A DNA stretch of 64,000 nucleotides from Rhodobacteraceae bacterium HLUCCO07 (GCA_001314705.1 LJSU01000007.1:1-64000), one strand, 5' to 3'; numbered from the stretch's first letter, positions 10,159 to 20,312 are shown. Notes: a model not told the origin generated them from the letters alone. Numbers and translations: made by a program.

Positions 10159-13100
10159 ATGAACCAGGAACTGACCAACAACCCGTTCAACCCGCTGACC
10201 CCGACGAAGGTCTTTGACGAAATCAAGGTCTCACTGGCCAGCCCCGAGCGGATTCTGAGTTGGTCCTACGGCGAGATCAAGAAGCCCGAGACGATCAACT
10301 ATCGGACCTTCAAACCTGAGCGTGACGGGCTTTTCTGTGCCCGGATTTTCGGGCCGATCAAGGACTACGAATGCCTGTGCGGCAAGTATAAGCGCATGAA
10401 GTATCGTGGCGTCGTCTGCGAGAAATGCGGCGTCGAGGTGACCCTTCAGAAAGTGCGCCGCGAGCGCATGGGCCATATCGAACTGGCTGCGCCCGTGGCG
10501 CATATCTGGTTCCTCAAGTCCCTGCCCAGCAGGATCGGACTGATGCTCGACATGACTCTGCGCGATCTGGAGCGCGTGCTTTATTTCGAGAATTACGTGG
10601 TGATCGAACCGGGCCTGACCGATCTTACCTACGGCCAGATGCTGACCGAGGAAGAATTCATGGACGCCCAGGACCATTACGGCATGGATGCGTTCACCGC
10701 CAACATCGGGGCCGAGGCGATCCGGGAAATGTTGGCTCAGATCGACCTTGAGTCCGAAGCCGAGCGCCTGCGGGCCGAATTGGCAGAGGCAACCGGTGAA
10801 TTGAAGCCCAAGAAGATCATCAAGCGTCTGAAAGTCGTCGAGAGCTTCCTTGAAAGCGGCAATCGTCCGGAATGGATGATCATGACGGTCATCCCGGTCA
10901 TTCCACCCGAGTTGCGTCCGCTTGTGCCGCTTGATGGCGGCCGTTTCGCCACCTCAGACCTGAACGACCTCTATCGCCGCGTGATCAACCGCAACAATCG
11001 CCTCAAGCGGCTTATCGAACTGCGCGCGCCCGATATCATCGTGCGCAACGAAAAGCGGATGCTGCAGGAATCGGTTGATGCGCTGTTTGACAATGGTCGT
11101 CGCGGCCGGGTCATCACCGGCGCAAACAAGCGTCCACTCAAATCGCTTTCGGATATGCTCAAGGGCAAGCAGGGTCGCTTCCGCCAGAACCTGTTGGGTA
11201 AACGCGTCGATTTTTCAGGCCGTTCCGTGATCGTGACAGGTCCGGAGTTGAAGCTTCATCAATGCGGGTTGCCCAAGAAGATGGCGCTCGAACTCTTCAA
11301 GCCTTTCATCTACTCGCGGCTGGAGGCAAAGGGGCTGTCCAGTACGGTCAAACAGGCCAAGAAGCTCGTTGAGAAGGAGCGTCCCGAGGTTTGGGACATT
11401 CTCGATGAGGTCATTCGCGAACATCCCGTGATGTTGAACCGCGCGCCAACGCTGCACCGTCTTGGCATTCAGGCGTTTGAACCGATCCTGATCGAAGGCA
11501 AGGCCATCCAGCTTCATCCGCTGGTTTGCTCGGCCTTCAATGCAGATTTCGACGGCGACCAGATGGCTGTCCACGTTCCGCTTTCGCTTGAAGCACAGCT
11601 CGAAGCGCGCGTCCTCATGATGTCGACGAACAACGTGCTTTCACCTGCAAACGGTGCCCCCATCATCGTGCCGTCGCAGGACATGATCCTTGGTCTCTAC
11701 TACACAACGATCGAGCGTGAGGGCATGAAGGGAGAAGGCATGGTCTTCTCTTCCGTCGATGAGGTGCAATATGCACTCGACTCGGGTGCGGTGCATCTTC
11801 ATGCCAAGATCACGGCCCGCATCCCCCAAGTGGATGCCGAAACCGGTGAAACCGTGATGAAGCGCTACGAGACGACGCCGGGCCGGGTTCGTCTTGGCGC
11901 CCTGTTGCCGGTAAATGCCAAGGCGCCATTCGATCTGGTCAACAGGCTTCTGCGCAAGAAGGAAGTGCAGCAGGTCATCGACTCGGTCTACCGCTATTGT
12001 GGTCAAAAAGAGAGCGTCATTTTTTGCGATCAAATCATGACCATGGGATTCCGCGAGGCGTTCCGAGCCGGAATTTCCTTTGGCAAGGATGACATGGTCA
12101 TTCCGGACAGCAAATGGACGCTCGTTGAAGATGCACGCGAGCAGGTCAAGGAATTTGAACAACAATACATGGACGGCCTGATCACTCAGGGTGAAAAATA
12201 CAACAAGGTCGTTGATGCATGGTCGAAATGTAACGATAAAGTCACCGACGCAATGATGGCGACCATTTCGGCCGAGAACCGTGACGGAGCCGGGGCTGAA
12301 CAAGAGCCGAACTCGGTTTACATGATGGCCCACTCGGGCGCCCGGGGGTCTGTCACGCAGATGAAACAGTTGGGCGGAATGCGTGGCCTTATGGCCAAGC
12401 CGAACGGCGATATCATCGAAACGCCGATCATCTCGAACTTCAAGGAAGGTCTGACGGTTCTCGAGTATTTCAACTCGACCCACGGCGCGCGAAAGGGTCT
12501 TTCCGATACCGCTCTGAAAACGGCGAATTCGGGCTATCTGACGCGGCGCCTGGTTGACGTTGCACAGGACTGCATCGTGCGGGAGCATGACTGCGGCACC
12601 GAAAACGGGATCACAGCAGAACCTGCGGTTAACGACGGTGAGGTCATTGCATCGCTTGGCGAACGAATCCTCGGGCGTTTCACGGTCGATGATATACATG
12701 TCCCGGGAACGGACGAGATCATCGTGCCCAAGGACACGCTGATAGACGAGCGCCTGGCGGACATGGTCGAGGAAGCAGGGGTTCAATCGGCACGCATTCG
12801 CTCCCCGCTTACATGTGAGGCCGAAGATGGGGTTTGCGCCATGTGTTACGGGCGTGATCTTGCGCGCGGAACATTGGTCAACGTCGGCGAAGCGGTGGGT
12901 ATCATTGCCGCGCAGTCTATCGGGGAACCGGGCACTCAGCTCACGATGCGGACCTTCCATATCGGTGGCGTGGCACAGGGCGGTCAGCAATCGTTCCTTG
13001 AGGCCAGCCAGGAAGGGATCATCGCATTCGAGAACGCGCAGATCCTCGAGAACCAGTCGGGCGAGCCGCTCGTGATGGGGCGCAACATGAAGTTGATCAT

Positions 13101-14406
13101 CCGTGGTGAAGACGGCATTGAGCGTGCAAGTCACAAGCTGGGCTATGGTTCCAAGCTCTTTGTCAAGGAGGGTGACCGGATCTCGCGCGGCGACAAGCTC
13201 TTTGAATGGGATCCCTACACGTTGCCCATTATTGCCGAAAAGGCTGGGACCGCCAAATTGGTCGACCTGACCACGGGTGTTTCGGTCCGGGACGAGACGG
13301 ATGATGCCACCGGCATGACGCAAAAGATCGTGACCGATTGGCGCGCTGCGCCAAAAGGCAATGAGCTCAAGCCCGAGATCATCCTCATGGATGCTGATGG
13401 CGAACCGGTTCGCAACGATGCTGGCAATCCCGTGACCTATCCGATGTCGGTCGATGCGATCTTGTCGGTCGAAGACGGACAGCAGGTTCTGGAAGGTGAT
13501 GTCGTTGCACGGATTCCCCGAGAGGGTGCCAAGACCAAGGACATTACCGGTGGTCTGCCACGGGTGGCGGAATTGTTCGAAGCGCGCCGGCCCAAGGATC
13601 ACGCCATCATCGCTGAAATAGATGGGTATGTCCGGTATGGGCGCGACTACAAGAACAAGCGTCGCGTCACGATCGAGCCTGCCGACGAGACGATGGAACC
13701 AGTCGAATACATGGTGCCCAAGGGCAAGCATATCCCCGTTCAGGAAGGTGACTATGTCCAGAAGGGCGATTACATCATGGACGGTAATCCTGCGCCGCAT
13801 GACATCCTGTCGATCATGGGTGTCGAGGCCTTGGCGGATTACATGATCAACGAAGTGCAGGAAGTCTATCGTCTGCAGGGCGTGAAGATCAATGACAAGC
13901 ACATCGAAGTGATCGTTCGGCAGATGCTCCAGAAGTGGGAAATCCTCGATAGTGGGGAAACAACGCTTCTCAAGGGAGAGCATGTCGACAAGCAGGAACT
14001 CGAGGTCGCCAACGCCAAGGCCCAGGCCAAAGGTGGTCGTCCGGCGCACGGGGAACCGATCCTTTTGGGTATCACCAAGGCCTCGCTGCAAACCCGATCG
14101 TTCATTTCGGCGGCCTCCTTCCAGGAAACGACGCGTGTTCTTACCGAAGCATCGGTGCAGGGCAAACGTGATAAGCTTGTGGGACTCAAGGAAAATGTCA
14201 TCGTCGGTCGATTGATCCCGGCGGGAACTGGGGGGGCGACGCAGAAGGTACGGCATATTGCGCAGCAGCGTGACAATGTTGTCATTGAGGCGCGGCGTGA
14301 AGAAGCGGAGGCTGCGGCGGCGCTGGCGGCCCCGGCGGAGGATGACGTGATCGGTGGAGACGAGTTCGACACGCTCGTGGAAACCCCGGAAAGCCGGGAC
14401 GAGTAA
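10159..14406 (+). CDS. rpoC: DNA-directed RNA polymerase subunit beta prime
   Basis: 1415 residues, full length. The catalytic loop [12 protein letters not shown] is at about residues 461-472, with Asp463, Asp465 and Asp467 binding the active-site magnesium. The N-terminal zinc ribbon ([20 protein letters not shown]) and the second cysteine cluster ([13 protein letters not shown] plus an earlier Cys) are intact. Beta prime carries the bridge helix and trigger loop. It is the last gene of the cluster and is closed by a strong terminator; the usual rpsL-rpsG-fusA genes do not follow. Confidence 0.99.
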   Translation: MNQELTNNPFNPLTPTKVFDEIKVSLASPERILSWSYGEIKKPETINYRTFKPERDGLFCARIFGPIKDYECLCGKYKRMKYRGVVCEKCGVEVTLQKVRRERMGHIELAAPVAHIWFLKSLPSRIGLMLDMTLRDLERVLYFENYVVIEPGLTDLTYGQMLTEEEFMDAQDHYGMDAFTANIGAEAIREMLAQIDLESEAERLRAELAEATGELKPKKIIKRLKVVESFLESGNRPEWMIMTVIPVIPPELRPLVPLDGGRFATSDLNDLYRRVINRNNRLKRLIELRAPDIIVRNEKRMLQESVDALFDNGRRGRVITGANKRPLKSLSDMLKGKQGRFRQNLLGKRVDFSGRSVIVTGPELKLHQCGLPKKMALELFKPFIYSRLEAKGLSSTVKQAKKLVEKERPEVWDILDEVIREHPVMLNRAPTLHRLGIQAFEPILIEGKAIQLHPLVCSAFNADFDGDQMAVHVPLSLEAQLEARVLMMSTNNVLSPANGAPIIVPSQDMILGLYYTTIEREGMKGEGMVFSSVDEVQYALDSGAVHLHAKITARIPQVDAETGETVMKRYETTPGRVRLGALLPVNAKAPFDLVNRLLRKKEVQQVIDSVYRYCGQKESVIFCDQIMTMGFREAFRAGISFGKDDMVIPDSKWTLVEDAREQVKEFEQQYMDGLITQGEKYNKVVDAWSKCNDKVTDAMMATISAENRDGAGAEQEPNSVYMMAHSGARGSVTQMKQLGGMRGLMAKPNGDIIETPIISNFKEGLTVLEYFNSTHGARKGLSDTALKTANSGYLTRRLVDVAQDCIVREHDCGTENGITAEPAVNDGEVIASLGERILGRFTVDDIHVPGTDEIIVPKDTLIDERLADMVEEAGVQSARIRSPLTCEAEDGVCAMCYGRDLARGTLVNVGEAVGIIAAQSIGEPGTQLTMRTFHIGGVAQGGQQSFLEASQEGIIAFENAQILENQSGEPLVMGRNMKLIIRGEDGIERASHKLGYGSKLFVKEGDRISRGDKLFEWDPYTLPIIAEKAGTAKLVDLTTGVSVRDETDDATGMTQKIVTDWRAAPKGNELKPEIILMDADGEPVRNDAGNPVTYPMSVDAILSVEDGQQVLEGDVVARIPREGAKTKDITGGLPRVAELFEARRPKDHAIIAEIDGYVRYGRDYKNKRRVTIEPADETMEPVEYMVPKGKHIPVQEGDYVQKGDYIMDGNPAPHDILSIMGVEALADYMINEVQEVYRLQGVKINDKHIEVIVRQMLQKWEILDSGETTLLKGEHVDKQELEVANAKAQAKGGRPAHGEPILLGITKASLQTRSFISAASFQETTRVLTEASVQGKRDKLVGLKENVIVGRLIPAGTGGATQKVRHIAQQRDNVVIEARREEAEAAAALAAPAEDDVIGGDEFDTLVETPESRDE

Positions 14407-14432
14407 GCCTCAACCCATTGTGAGAAAACAGG

Positions 14433-14467
14433 AAAACCCCCGGCGACATGCGCGCCGGGGGTTTTTT
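14433..14467 (+). terminator. Strong intrinsic terminator after rpoC
   Basis: aaaacccccggcg (14433-14445) pairs perfectly with cgccgggggtttt (14453-14465) around a 7-nt loop, and a T6 run spans 14462-14467. It starts 27 bases after the rpoC stop and should end the ribosomal/RNA-polymerase transcript. Confidence 0.92.
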
Positions 14468-14858
14468 CATGGCCACGCGGCGGCCATGCCGCACCGCCGC
14501 AGAACGCCGGGGTTAACGCCCGCCGGGGCCGGAAAACCGGGGGGTGATTCCCGGCTGCTGCCCGGCTGCCGGACGTGCACCGCCGCACTGCAGCGATCGC
14601 GGGCCTGAATATCGTGAACGCAGCGCGCGCGGGCGGTGCGGGATCGCACCGGTCATCCCGATGCCACGGTCAGCACACGCTGCTCGGACGCTGGACAACC
14701 GGTCATTGACGCGGTGATGACCCGCGGCCAAATCGCGGGCGGGAACGGCATTACGGCAAATACCCGCCGCACCGTTTGCCACCCATGGCATGCGCTTTAT
14801 GGTCCCCGCGGGAAAACCCGTCGGAAAAATCGTGCGAACAGCATCAGGGGCAGCGAAC
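14468..14858. other. Intergenic stretch after rpoC with no gene
   Basis: About 390 bases between the rpoC terminator and the acyltransferase gene. I see no convincing open frame with a ribosome-binding site. It contains one copy of an interspersed repeat (14509-14586). The remainder should include the promoter of the acyltransferase gene, but no clear -35/-10 pair stands out. Confidence 0.6.
14509..14586 (+). repeat. Intergenic repeat family, copy A
   Basis: Begins GGGGTTAACGCC, contains CGGGGGGTGATTCCCGGCTG and ends CGTGCACCGCCGC. It shares start, core and end with copies at 44761 and 56087. The 3' part can fold as a CCGGC...GCCGG hairpin whose loop carries CCCGGCT. Confidence 0.7.
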
Positions 14859-15905
14859 ATGGGAACGACATGGAACATCGACACCTTGCGTATCCTGGCG
14901 ACCGTTCTTCTGGTCGCCTATCACGTCATCGGGATCAATTCGGATGGCGGGATGGAGGTCGCCGACAGTTCCGGCTGGCGCTTCGCGGCGGATCTTCTGA
15001 GGGACGTTCGGATGCCCCTGTTTGCCTTCATCGCGGGCGCCGTCTACGCGCTGCGGCCACTTTCGCTGGACGGCATCGTGGGTTTCACTCTCGGCAAGGG
15101 GCGGCGACTGGTTGTGCCGGGCGTGATCGCGTCGCTGGTCTTCTGGGTCCTGGGCAACACGGTCTTTTCCGGCGCGTTTTCAACCGGCGCCCCGCTCATC
15201 GAGGCCATTGCAATGTCCTATGGGCATTTCTGGTTCCTGCAGGCCCTGCTGATCCTGTTCCTGACGGTCAGCGTTCTGGACGCGGCGCTGCGCTACCGGG
15301 CGGCGGTGCCCTTGCTGGTCGCGGCCTGCATCCTCAACCTGGTTTGGCACGATCTGGGGATTGATACGCCCCGCGCGCTGGAAGTGACCCGGGCGGTCTA
15401 TCTCGCGCCCGGCTTTCTGATAGGGATGATACTGATCCGCCACGGCGCGGCGTTGGCGGAATGGCGCGCGCTTCTGGCCCTGGTCGCGGCCGTTATGCTC
15501 GCGGCGGGGCTTTGGCTCAATCTCGAGGTATACTGGGAGACCGGGAGCCTGTCGCGCAACCGGATGGATATGCAAAGCCTGTTGGCCGGTACCGGGGCGA
15601 TCATCTTGCTCTACATGGCCACGCCGAGGATCGCCTGGTGCGATCGAATCGCGGTGATGGCCTTCACGATCTACCTCTATCACCCGTTCGGCACATCGTT
15701 GGCGCGAAGGCTTTTCGAAGCGCTGGAGATCGACGCAGGTCTCCTGCGCTTCACAAGCGGGCTGATCATAGGCTTCGGCTTGCCGGTCGTGTTTCATGTT
15801 CTGGCACATCGTTTCGGGCCGATGCGGCGTCTGCTGCTCGGGCTGCGCGCCTCCGGCGGGTCGCGAAGGCAGCCCGATGGGGGCGGGTCGCTCCGCCCGA
15901 ACTGA
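14859..15905 (+). CDS. Acyltransferase family 3 membrane protein
   Basis: About 348 residues with roughly ten hydrophobic spans. The start NIDTLRILATVLLVAYHVIG carries the Arg and His conserved in the first helix of acyltransferase-3 (OafA/NodX-like) proteins. These enzymes move acyl groups, often acetyl, onto sugars of lipopolysaccharide, capsule or exopolysaccharide at the inner membrane. ATG 14859 follows AGGGG at 14846-14850; an upstream in-frame ATG at 14790 would add 23 residues with no better site. Substrate unknown; it is a single gene. Confidence 0.8.
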   Translation: MGTTWNIDTLRILATVLLVAYHVIGINSDGGMEVADSSGWRFAADLLRDVRMPLFAFIAGAVYALRPLSLDGIVGFTLGKGRRLVVPGVIASLVFWVLGNTVFSGAFSTGAPLIEAIAMSYGHFWFLQALLILFLTVSVLDAALRYRAAVPLLVAACILNLVWHDLGIDTPRALEVTRAVYLAPGFLIGMILIRHGAALAEWRALLALVAAVMLAAGLWLNLEVYWETGSLSRNRMDMQSLLAGTGAIILLYMATPRIAWCDRIAVMAFTIYLYHPFGTSLARRLFEALEIDAGLLRFTSGLIIGFGLPVVFHVLAHRFGPMRRLLLGLRASGGSRRQPDGGGSLRPN

Positions 15906-16034
15906 GCCTTGCCCGGGCCCGCCGGGGTCAATTGCGTTCTGATCAGGCAAGCCCGCCCGCTGCTGGCGCGTGTGGTGTGGCTTGCGCAGTATTGCATTGC
16001 GACCTAGCCTTTGTGCAATACGAGGGAGAGAGAG

Positions 16035-16844
16035 ATGCATCTGACCATCGGTGAAAACGATACGCTTTATCATATCCACCATGTGCCGACCCGCGAAGGG
16101 GCGCCGACATTCGTGTTCGTCAACGCGCTGACCGGATCGACCGAGGCCTGGGAGGCCGAGGTGGCCCCGGCGCTGCGGGCGGCGGGGTATGGCACGCTGA
16201 GCTGGAATTTCCGGGGGCAGGCGGAGTCGGCCTTTTCGCCCGACCTGGAGTTGACCGACGCGGTGATCGTGTCGGACCTTGAGCGGGTATTGGACGAGGT
16301 GAAACCCGAGGCGCCAATCCTCGTGGGGCTTTCGATCGGCGGGCTTTACGCGGCGCGGGCGGTGCTGAACGGGGCCAAGGCAAAGGGCCTTGTCCTGCTC
16401 AACACGCTGCGCGAGATCGGGCCGCGGATCGACTGGGTCAACCACGCAATGGCGCAGATCGTGGCGCATGGGGGCGTGGGGCTCTTCCTCGATGCGCTGT
16501 TCCCCCTGCTGGTGAGCGGGGAGTTCGCCGAAAAGGCGCGGGGCAATTTCCTGCGCGGCGAGTATGCGCCGCTGCCGTCCGAGCATGGGCACATGAACTT
16601 GATGCGCAACGCGGCGGCGACGAATTGGGAGATCGACTATGGCGCGCTTGACCTGCCGGTGCTGGTGATCACCGGGTTGCAGGACCGGGTATTCCTCGAT
16701 CGCGAGGTGGTGGATCGGCTTTATGCCACGCTGCCCGATGCGCGGCGCGAGGACTGGGAAGAGGCAGGCCACCTCCTGCCACAGGAGGCGCCGGCGCGCC
16801 TGACCAAGGCGCTGGCCGGGTTCGGGGCGGAGATCGAGGCATGA
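16035..16844 (+). CDS. Alpha/beta-fold hydrolase
   Basis: 269 residues from ATG 16035, which follows a GAGGGAGAG purine run. The nucleophile elbow is GLSIGG (about residues 103-108). The acid is probably in GLQDRVF (about residue 222) and the catalytic His in AGHLLPQE (about residue 249). An HG-type oxyanion motif is replaced by NALTGS near residue 37. Such proteins are esterases, lactonases or similar; the substrate cannot be read. The stop overlaps the next gene's start by 4 bases (ATGA), so it is translated together with an EamA transporter, suggesting a shared small-molecule substrate. Confidence 0.8.
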   Translation: MHLTIGENDTLYHIHHVPTREGAPTFVFVNALTGSTEAWEAEVAPALRAAGYGTLSWNFRGQAESAFSPDLELTDAVIVSDLERVLDEVKPEAPILVGLSIGGLYAARAVLNGAKAKGLVLLNTLREIGPRIDWVNHAMAQIVAHGGVGLFLDALFPLLVSGEFAEKARGNFLRGEYAPLPSEHGHMNLMRNAAATNWEIDYGALDLPVLVITGLQDRVFLDREVVDRLYATLPDARREDWEEAGHLLPQEAPARLTKALAGFGAEIEA

Positions 16845-17773
16845 ACATACCCGAGAAATGGGCCTATCCGGCGGTTCTGATCGGGGTGGCGGGACATGCG
16901 AGTTCGGAATTCTTTGCCAAGCTGGGCGGCGTGGCGGGGCCGGAGACGAGTGTCTGGCGCTACCTGCTGGGCGGGTTCGGGCTGATCCTCTGGGCGCTTG
17001 CGAATCGCAACAGCCGTGACCTCATCACGCCGCTGCGCGAGGAGGGGCTGCGCCTTGTCTGGCTGTCGCTGATGGGGGTGACTGTCACCTATCTCTTTTT
17101 TCACTGGGCGCTGGATTACGCGACGGTCATCCAGGTGGCGACGGTGACGACCACGATCCCGATTTTCGTGGGGCTGGCCAACTGGGTGATCAACGGTGTG
17201 CATCCCGGGGCGGTCAAGATGGTGACCGGGGGGCTGGCGGTGCTGGGCATCGCGGTCCTCCTGACCGACGGGGCGCTGATGACGCTGGCGGGCGAGGCGG
17301 GGACGCTTCCGGGGGTGTTGCTGGCCATGGGCTGTGCCGCGCTGGGATCGTTCTACGCGGTGCTGATCAAGCCGGTCATGGTGCGGCACGGGGGTTTGAA
17401 GATCATCGCGCTGACCATGATGATCGGGGGTGTCGGGCTTTGGGTGCTGGTGGGCGCGGCCTGGGGCATCTGGGTCAACCCGGTGACGATCGTCGAGAAA
17501 CCGGCGCTGGCGGCGTGGTCGCTGATCATCCTGGCGCTGTGGAACACGACGATTACCCAAGCGATGTGGTTCGGCGGTCTGTCGGTGGCGCCGGACATCA
17601 CGCGGGCGTCCTACCTGTTTTTCCTCAAGCCGATCATCGCGGCGGCGCTGGCGATCGTGATCCTGGGGTCATGGCCCACCGGGTTGCAGGTGGTGGCAAT
17701 CGTGCTGGTGACGGGTTGTGTGCTGGTCGAGCTTTACTGGCCGCGGATCCGGGCGGTGTTCGCGCGGGGGTAG
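16841..17773 (+). CDS. EamA/DMT-family transporter
   Basis: 310 residues with about ten membrane helices in two similar halves, as in drug/metabolite transporters of the EamA type (for example HWALDYATVIQVATVTTTIP in the first half and FGGLSVAPDITRASYLFFLK in the second). Members export amino acids, nucleobases or other metabolites through the inner membrane. It starts within the stop of the alpha/beta hydrolase, so the two form a coupled pair. It ends 5 bases before a convergent gene. Substrate unknown. Confidence 0.88.
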   Translation: MNIPEKWAYPAVLIGVAGHASSEFFAKLGGVAGPETSVWRYLLGGFGLILWALANRNSRDLITPLREEGLRLVWLSLMGVTVTYLFFHWALDYATVIQVATVTTTIPIFVGLANWVINGVHPGAVKMVTGGLAVLGIAVLLTDGALMTLAGEAGTLPGVLLAMGCAALGSFYAVLIKPVMVRHGGLKIIALTMMIGGVGLWVLVGAAWGIWVNPVTIVEKPALAAWSLIILALWNTTITQAMWFGGLSVAPDITRASYLFFLKPIIAAALAIVILGSWPTGLQVVAIVLVTGCVLVELYWPRIRAVFARG

Positions 17774-17778
17774 GGTGA

Positions 17779-18405
17779 TCAGGTTTCGAGCAGTTGCTGC
17801 AGGTGCCCGCCCGCGGCGATCACCCGCGCGTGCAGCTCGTAGTCGAGGGCGCGGGCCTTGCGGAAGGCGGCTTCGGTTTCCGGCGAAAGCTCGGCCTCGA
17901 TGCGGGGGGAGACGTTATAGGTCCTGGGCTTGATCTGCCTGCCGAACCGCTCTTCCAGAAAGCCGCGCAGCACGTCCTGCGCCTCGTAGGCGAAAAGGTG
18001 GTGGAGCGGCATCTCGCGGCTGGTTTTCAGGGTCAGAAAGGCGCCCTGCGACCCGACATTGGCGAAAGGCGGCGGGTCGGGTTGGATCGTGGCCCGTGCG
18101 AAGGCGTCGAAGTTGACCCCGCGGGTCGAGTATTTCGAGCCTTCGAGCGCGTCGCGTTGGCGGTAGCGATACCACGAGCGCGCCTGGTCGAGCGGGTCGC
18201 GGATCACCGCCATGCGTTCGGGGGTGAGGCCATAGGCGTCTTCGAGGAAAGGTGCCAGCTTGCGATGGAAGAACGCCGCGTTGGCGTGTTTGCGCCGTCC
18301 TGAAAACACGATGTCGGCGCGGCGCTTGAGGGCCATTTCCCAGGCGGTGGTGCCGGTTTTCGGCACGGCGAGGAAGGCGAGATTCTCCTTGAAGAAGATC
18401 TGCAT
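17779..18405 (-). CDS. Sulfotransferase-family protein
   Basis: 208 residues. Near the N-terminus AVPKTGTTAWE (about residues 13-23) is the 5'-phosphosulfate-binding loop typical of PAPS-dependent sulfotransferases, and VIRDPLDQARSWYRYR (about residues 67-82) matches the 3'-phosphate-binding segment. It would move a sulfonyl group from PAPS to a glycan or small molecule. It is short for the family, but both cofactor motifs are present. It begins three bases after the stop of the L-lactate dehydrogenase gene on the same strand, so they are probably co-transcribed. The acceptor is unknown. Confidence 0.75.
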   Translation of the reverse strand: MQIFFKENLAFLAVPKTGTTAWEMALKRRADIVFSGRRKHANAAFFHRKLAPFLEDAYGLTPERMAVIRDPLDQARSWYRYRQRDALEGSKYSTRGVNFDAFARATIQPDPPPFANVGSQGAFLTLKTSREMPLHHLFAYEAQDVLRGFLEERFGRQIKPRTYNVSPRIEAELSPETEAAFRKARALDYELHARVIAAGGHLQQLLET

Positions 18406-18408
18406 CGC

Positions 18409-19572
18409 CTATTGCCAGTTTCCCTCGAACCCCTGGGGCACCAGGAGGATGTCGCGGTTGACTTCCTCGATGCGGCGATGCCCGCACAGCGCCATCGAGA
18501 CATCCATCTCGTTATGGATCACCTCGAGTGCCCTGGTGACTCCGGCCTGCCCCATCGCGCCGAGACCATAGACGAAGGCGCGGCCGATATAGGTGCCCTT
18601 GGCGCCCATCGCGACGGCCTTCAAGACGTCCTGGCCCGAGCGGATGCCGCTGTCGAGATGGACCTCGGTGGCGTCGCCCACGGCATCCATGATGCCCGGA
18701 AGCGCGCGGATCGAGGAGAGCGCGCCATCAAGTTGTCGCCCGCCGTGGTTCGATACCACGATCGCGTCGGCCCCGACCTCAAGCGCCATTTTCGCGTCCT
18801 CGGGGTCGATGATGCCCTTGAGGATCACCTTGCCGCCCCATTCTTCCTTGATCTTCGCGACCCTGTCCCAGTCGAGCGTCGGATCAAATTGCTCGGCCGT
18901 CCAGGCGCCAAGGTCGGCGGCATCGGAGACGCCCTCGACATGGCCCACGATATTGCCGAAATTGCGGCGCGTGGCCTTCATCATGCCCATGCACCAGCGC
19001 CACTTTGTGGCGAGGTCGATCATGTTGGCCAGCGTCGGCTTTGGCGGGGCGGAAAGGCCGTTCTTGATGTCCTTGTGACGCTGACCCAGCACTTGCAGGT
19101 CGAGCGTGATGACGAGCGCCGAGCAATTCGCATCCTTCGCCCGCTGGATGAGGGACGAGACGAAGCCCTGGTCCTTCATGGTGTAAAGCTGGAACCAGAA
19201 GGGTTTGGAGGTGGCGGCGGCGACATCCTCGATCGAGTTGATCGACATGGTCGAGAGGGTGAAGGGCACGCCGAACGCCTCGGCGGCGCGGGCGGCCTTG
19301 ATCTCGCCATCGGCGTGCTGCATCCCGGTGAGGCCGACGGGAGCAAGGGCCACGGGCATCGCCACGTCCTGTCCGATCATCTGCGTAGAGGTCGAGCGGT
19401 TCGACATGTCCACGGCGACGCGCTGGCGCAGGTAGATGTCGTCGAAATCGGAGGAGTTCTCGCGGAAGGTCTGTTCGGTCCAGCTTCCGCTCTCGCAATA
19501 GTCGTAGAACATCTTCGGAGTGCGGCGGCGATAGAGCACCTTGAGGTCGTCGATATTCGTGATCACCGGCAT
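18409..19572 (-). CDS. lldD: FMN-dependent L-lactate (alpha-hydroxy acid) dehydrogenase
   Basis: 387 residues, normal for the family. SNHGGRQLDGA contains the catalytic His and an Arg that binds the carboxylate; STMSINSIEDVAAA and FWFQLY line the FMN site, and DSGIRSGQDVLKAVAMGA binds the FMN phosphate. It oxidises L-lactate (or a related 2-hydroxy acid) to the keto acid and passes electrons to the quinone pool. LldD is the best guess; mandelate or glycolate-type relatives cannot be excluded. Start ATG 19572 lies 134 bases from a divergent MaoC gene. Confidence 0.88.
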   Translation of the reverse strand: MPVITNIDDLKVLYRRRTPKMFYDYCESGSWTEQTFRENSSDFDDIYLRQRVAVDMSNRSTSTQMIGQDVAMPVALAPVGLTGMQHADGEIKAARAAEAFGVPFTLSTMSINSIEDVAAATSKPFWFQLYTMKDQGFVSSLIQRAKDANCSALVITLDLQVLGQRHKDIKNGLSAPPKPTLANMIDLATKWRWCMGMMKATRRNFGNIVGHVEGVSDAADLGAWTAEQFDPTLDWDRVAKIKEEWGGKVILKGIIDPEDAKMALEVGADAIVVSNHGGRQLDGALSSIRALPGIMDAVGDATEVHLDSGIRSGQDVLKAVAMGAKGTYIGRAFVYGLGAMGQAGVTRALEVIHNEMDVSMALCGHRRIEEVNRDILLVPQGFEGNWQ

Positions 19573-19706
19573 GACCTTGCCCCCTTTTTCCCAAGCGTCG
19601 GTTTTACTTACCGGTGGGGTCGAAGTGACGCAACGGCTTATTGCCCGGGGCTTGAGCAGCCGCGGGCCTTGGTCAAAGCTGGCGGCGAGGAACAGGAGGA
19701 TGCGAG

Positions 19707-20144
19707 ATGTATTTCGATGAATTGCCGGTCGGGTTCACCCACGAGACGGGCAGCCAGAGTTTGAGCGAAGAGGAAATCATCGAATTTGCCCGCAAATACG
19801 ATCCACAGCCTTTCCATATCGACAAGGAAGCGGCCGCCGACACGATCTATGACGGGATCATCGCCAGCGGGTTCCAGACACTGATCGTGGCCTTTGACCT
19901 GATCCTGAATTCGGGCGTGTGGCGCGACGCCTCGATGGGGGCATCGGGGCTGGACGAGCTGCGCTGGCACCTTCCGGTGCGGCCGGGCGACAGTTTGCGG
20001 GTGAAGATGAGCGTGGTGAAATCCGTGCCGTCGAAATCGCGGCCCGACCGGGGGCGGACCACCTTCTTCTACGAGATCCTGAACCAGAAGGACGAGGTGG
20101 TGTCGTCCTATTACTCTGTGCAGTTGCTCAAGCGAAAGGTCTGA
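19707..20144 (+). CDS. MaoC-like (R)-specific enoyl-CoA hydratase-type protein
   Basis: 145 residues forming a single hot-dog domain. YDPQPFHIDKEAA (about residues 31-43) carries the Asp and His of the MaoC/PhaJ hydratase motif, and GIIASGFQT (about residues 50-58) matches the helix that covers the substrate. The family hydrates enoyl-CoA thioesters or dehydrates the reverse substrates. The gene stands alone, between the divergent lldD gene and a convergent dioxygenase gene, and ends before two strong hairpins. Exact pathway not readable. Confidence 0.85.
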   Translation: MYFDELPVGFTHETGSQSLSEEEIIEFARKYDPQPFHIDKEAAADTIYDGIIASGFQTLIVAFDLILNSGVWRDASMGASGLDELRWHLPVRPGDSLRVKMSVVKSVPSKSRPDRGRTTFFYEILNQKDEVVSSYYSVQLLKRKV

Positions 20145-20200
20145 GTGCGAAAGGGATTTGTACGCCCTTGGAGGATGTTGCGCTCAATCGAATTCATTTC

Positions 20201-20224
20201 GCCCGGGCTGCTTGCAGCCCGGGC
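20201..20224. terminator. Perfect 10-bp hairpin after the MaoC gene
   Basis: gcccgggctg (20201-20210) pairs with cagcccgggc (20215-20224) around CTTG. It overlaps the first four bases of the longer hairpin at 20221, so the two cannot both form fully. It lies between convergent genes and could stop transcription from either side. Confidence 0.55.
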
Positions 20225-20265
20225 AGCGCCCGCCCCGCCCCATGGGCGGGCGCTGCCCTTTCTTT
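20221..20265 (+). terminator. 15-bp hairpin terminator after the MaoC gene
   Basis: gggcagcgcccgccc (20221-20235) pairs perfectly with gggcgggcgctgccc (20244-20258) around an 8-nt loop, followed by TTTCTTT (20259-20265). This is a strong intrinsic terminator in plus sense. Confidence 0.8.
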
Positions 20266-20312
20266 GGGCGTCGGCGAATACATGGGTCCACCTGGGCGCA
20301 ACACGCTATGGA

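Noticed and set aside
11641-14256. Very long open frame (about 870 codons) on the minus strand opposite rpoC
   Set aside because: rpoC is a certain gene. High GC at third codon positions keeps an opposite frame open; its protein is His/Arg-rich without motifs, and there is no ribosome-binding site.
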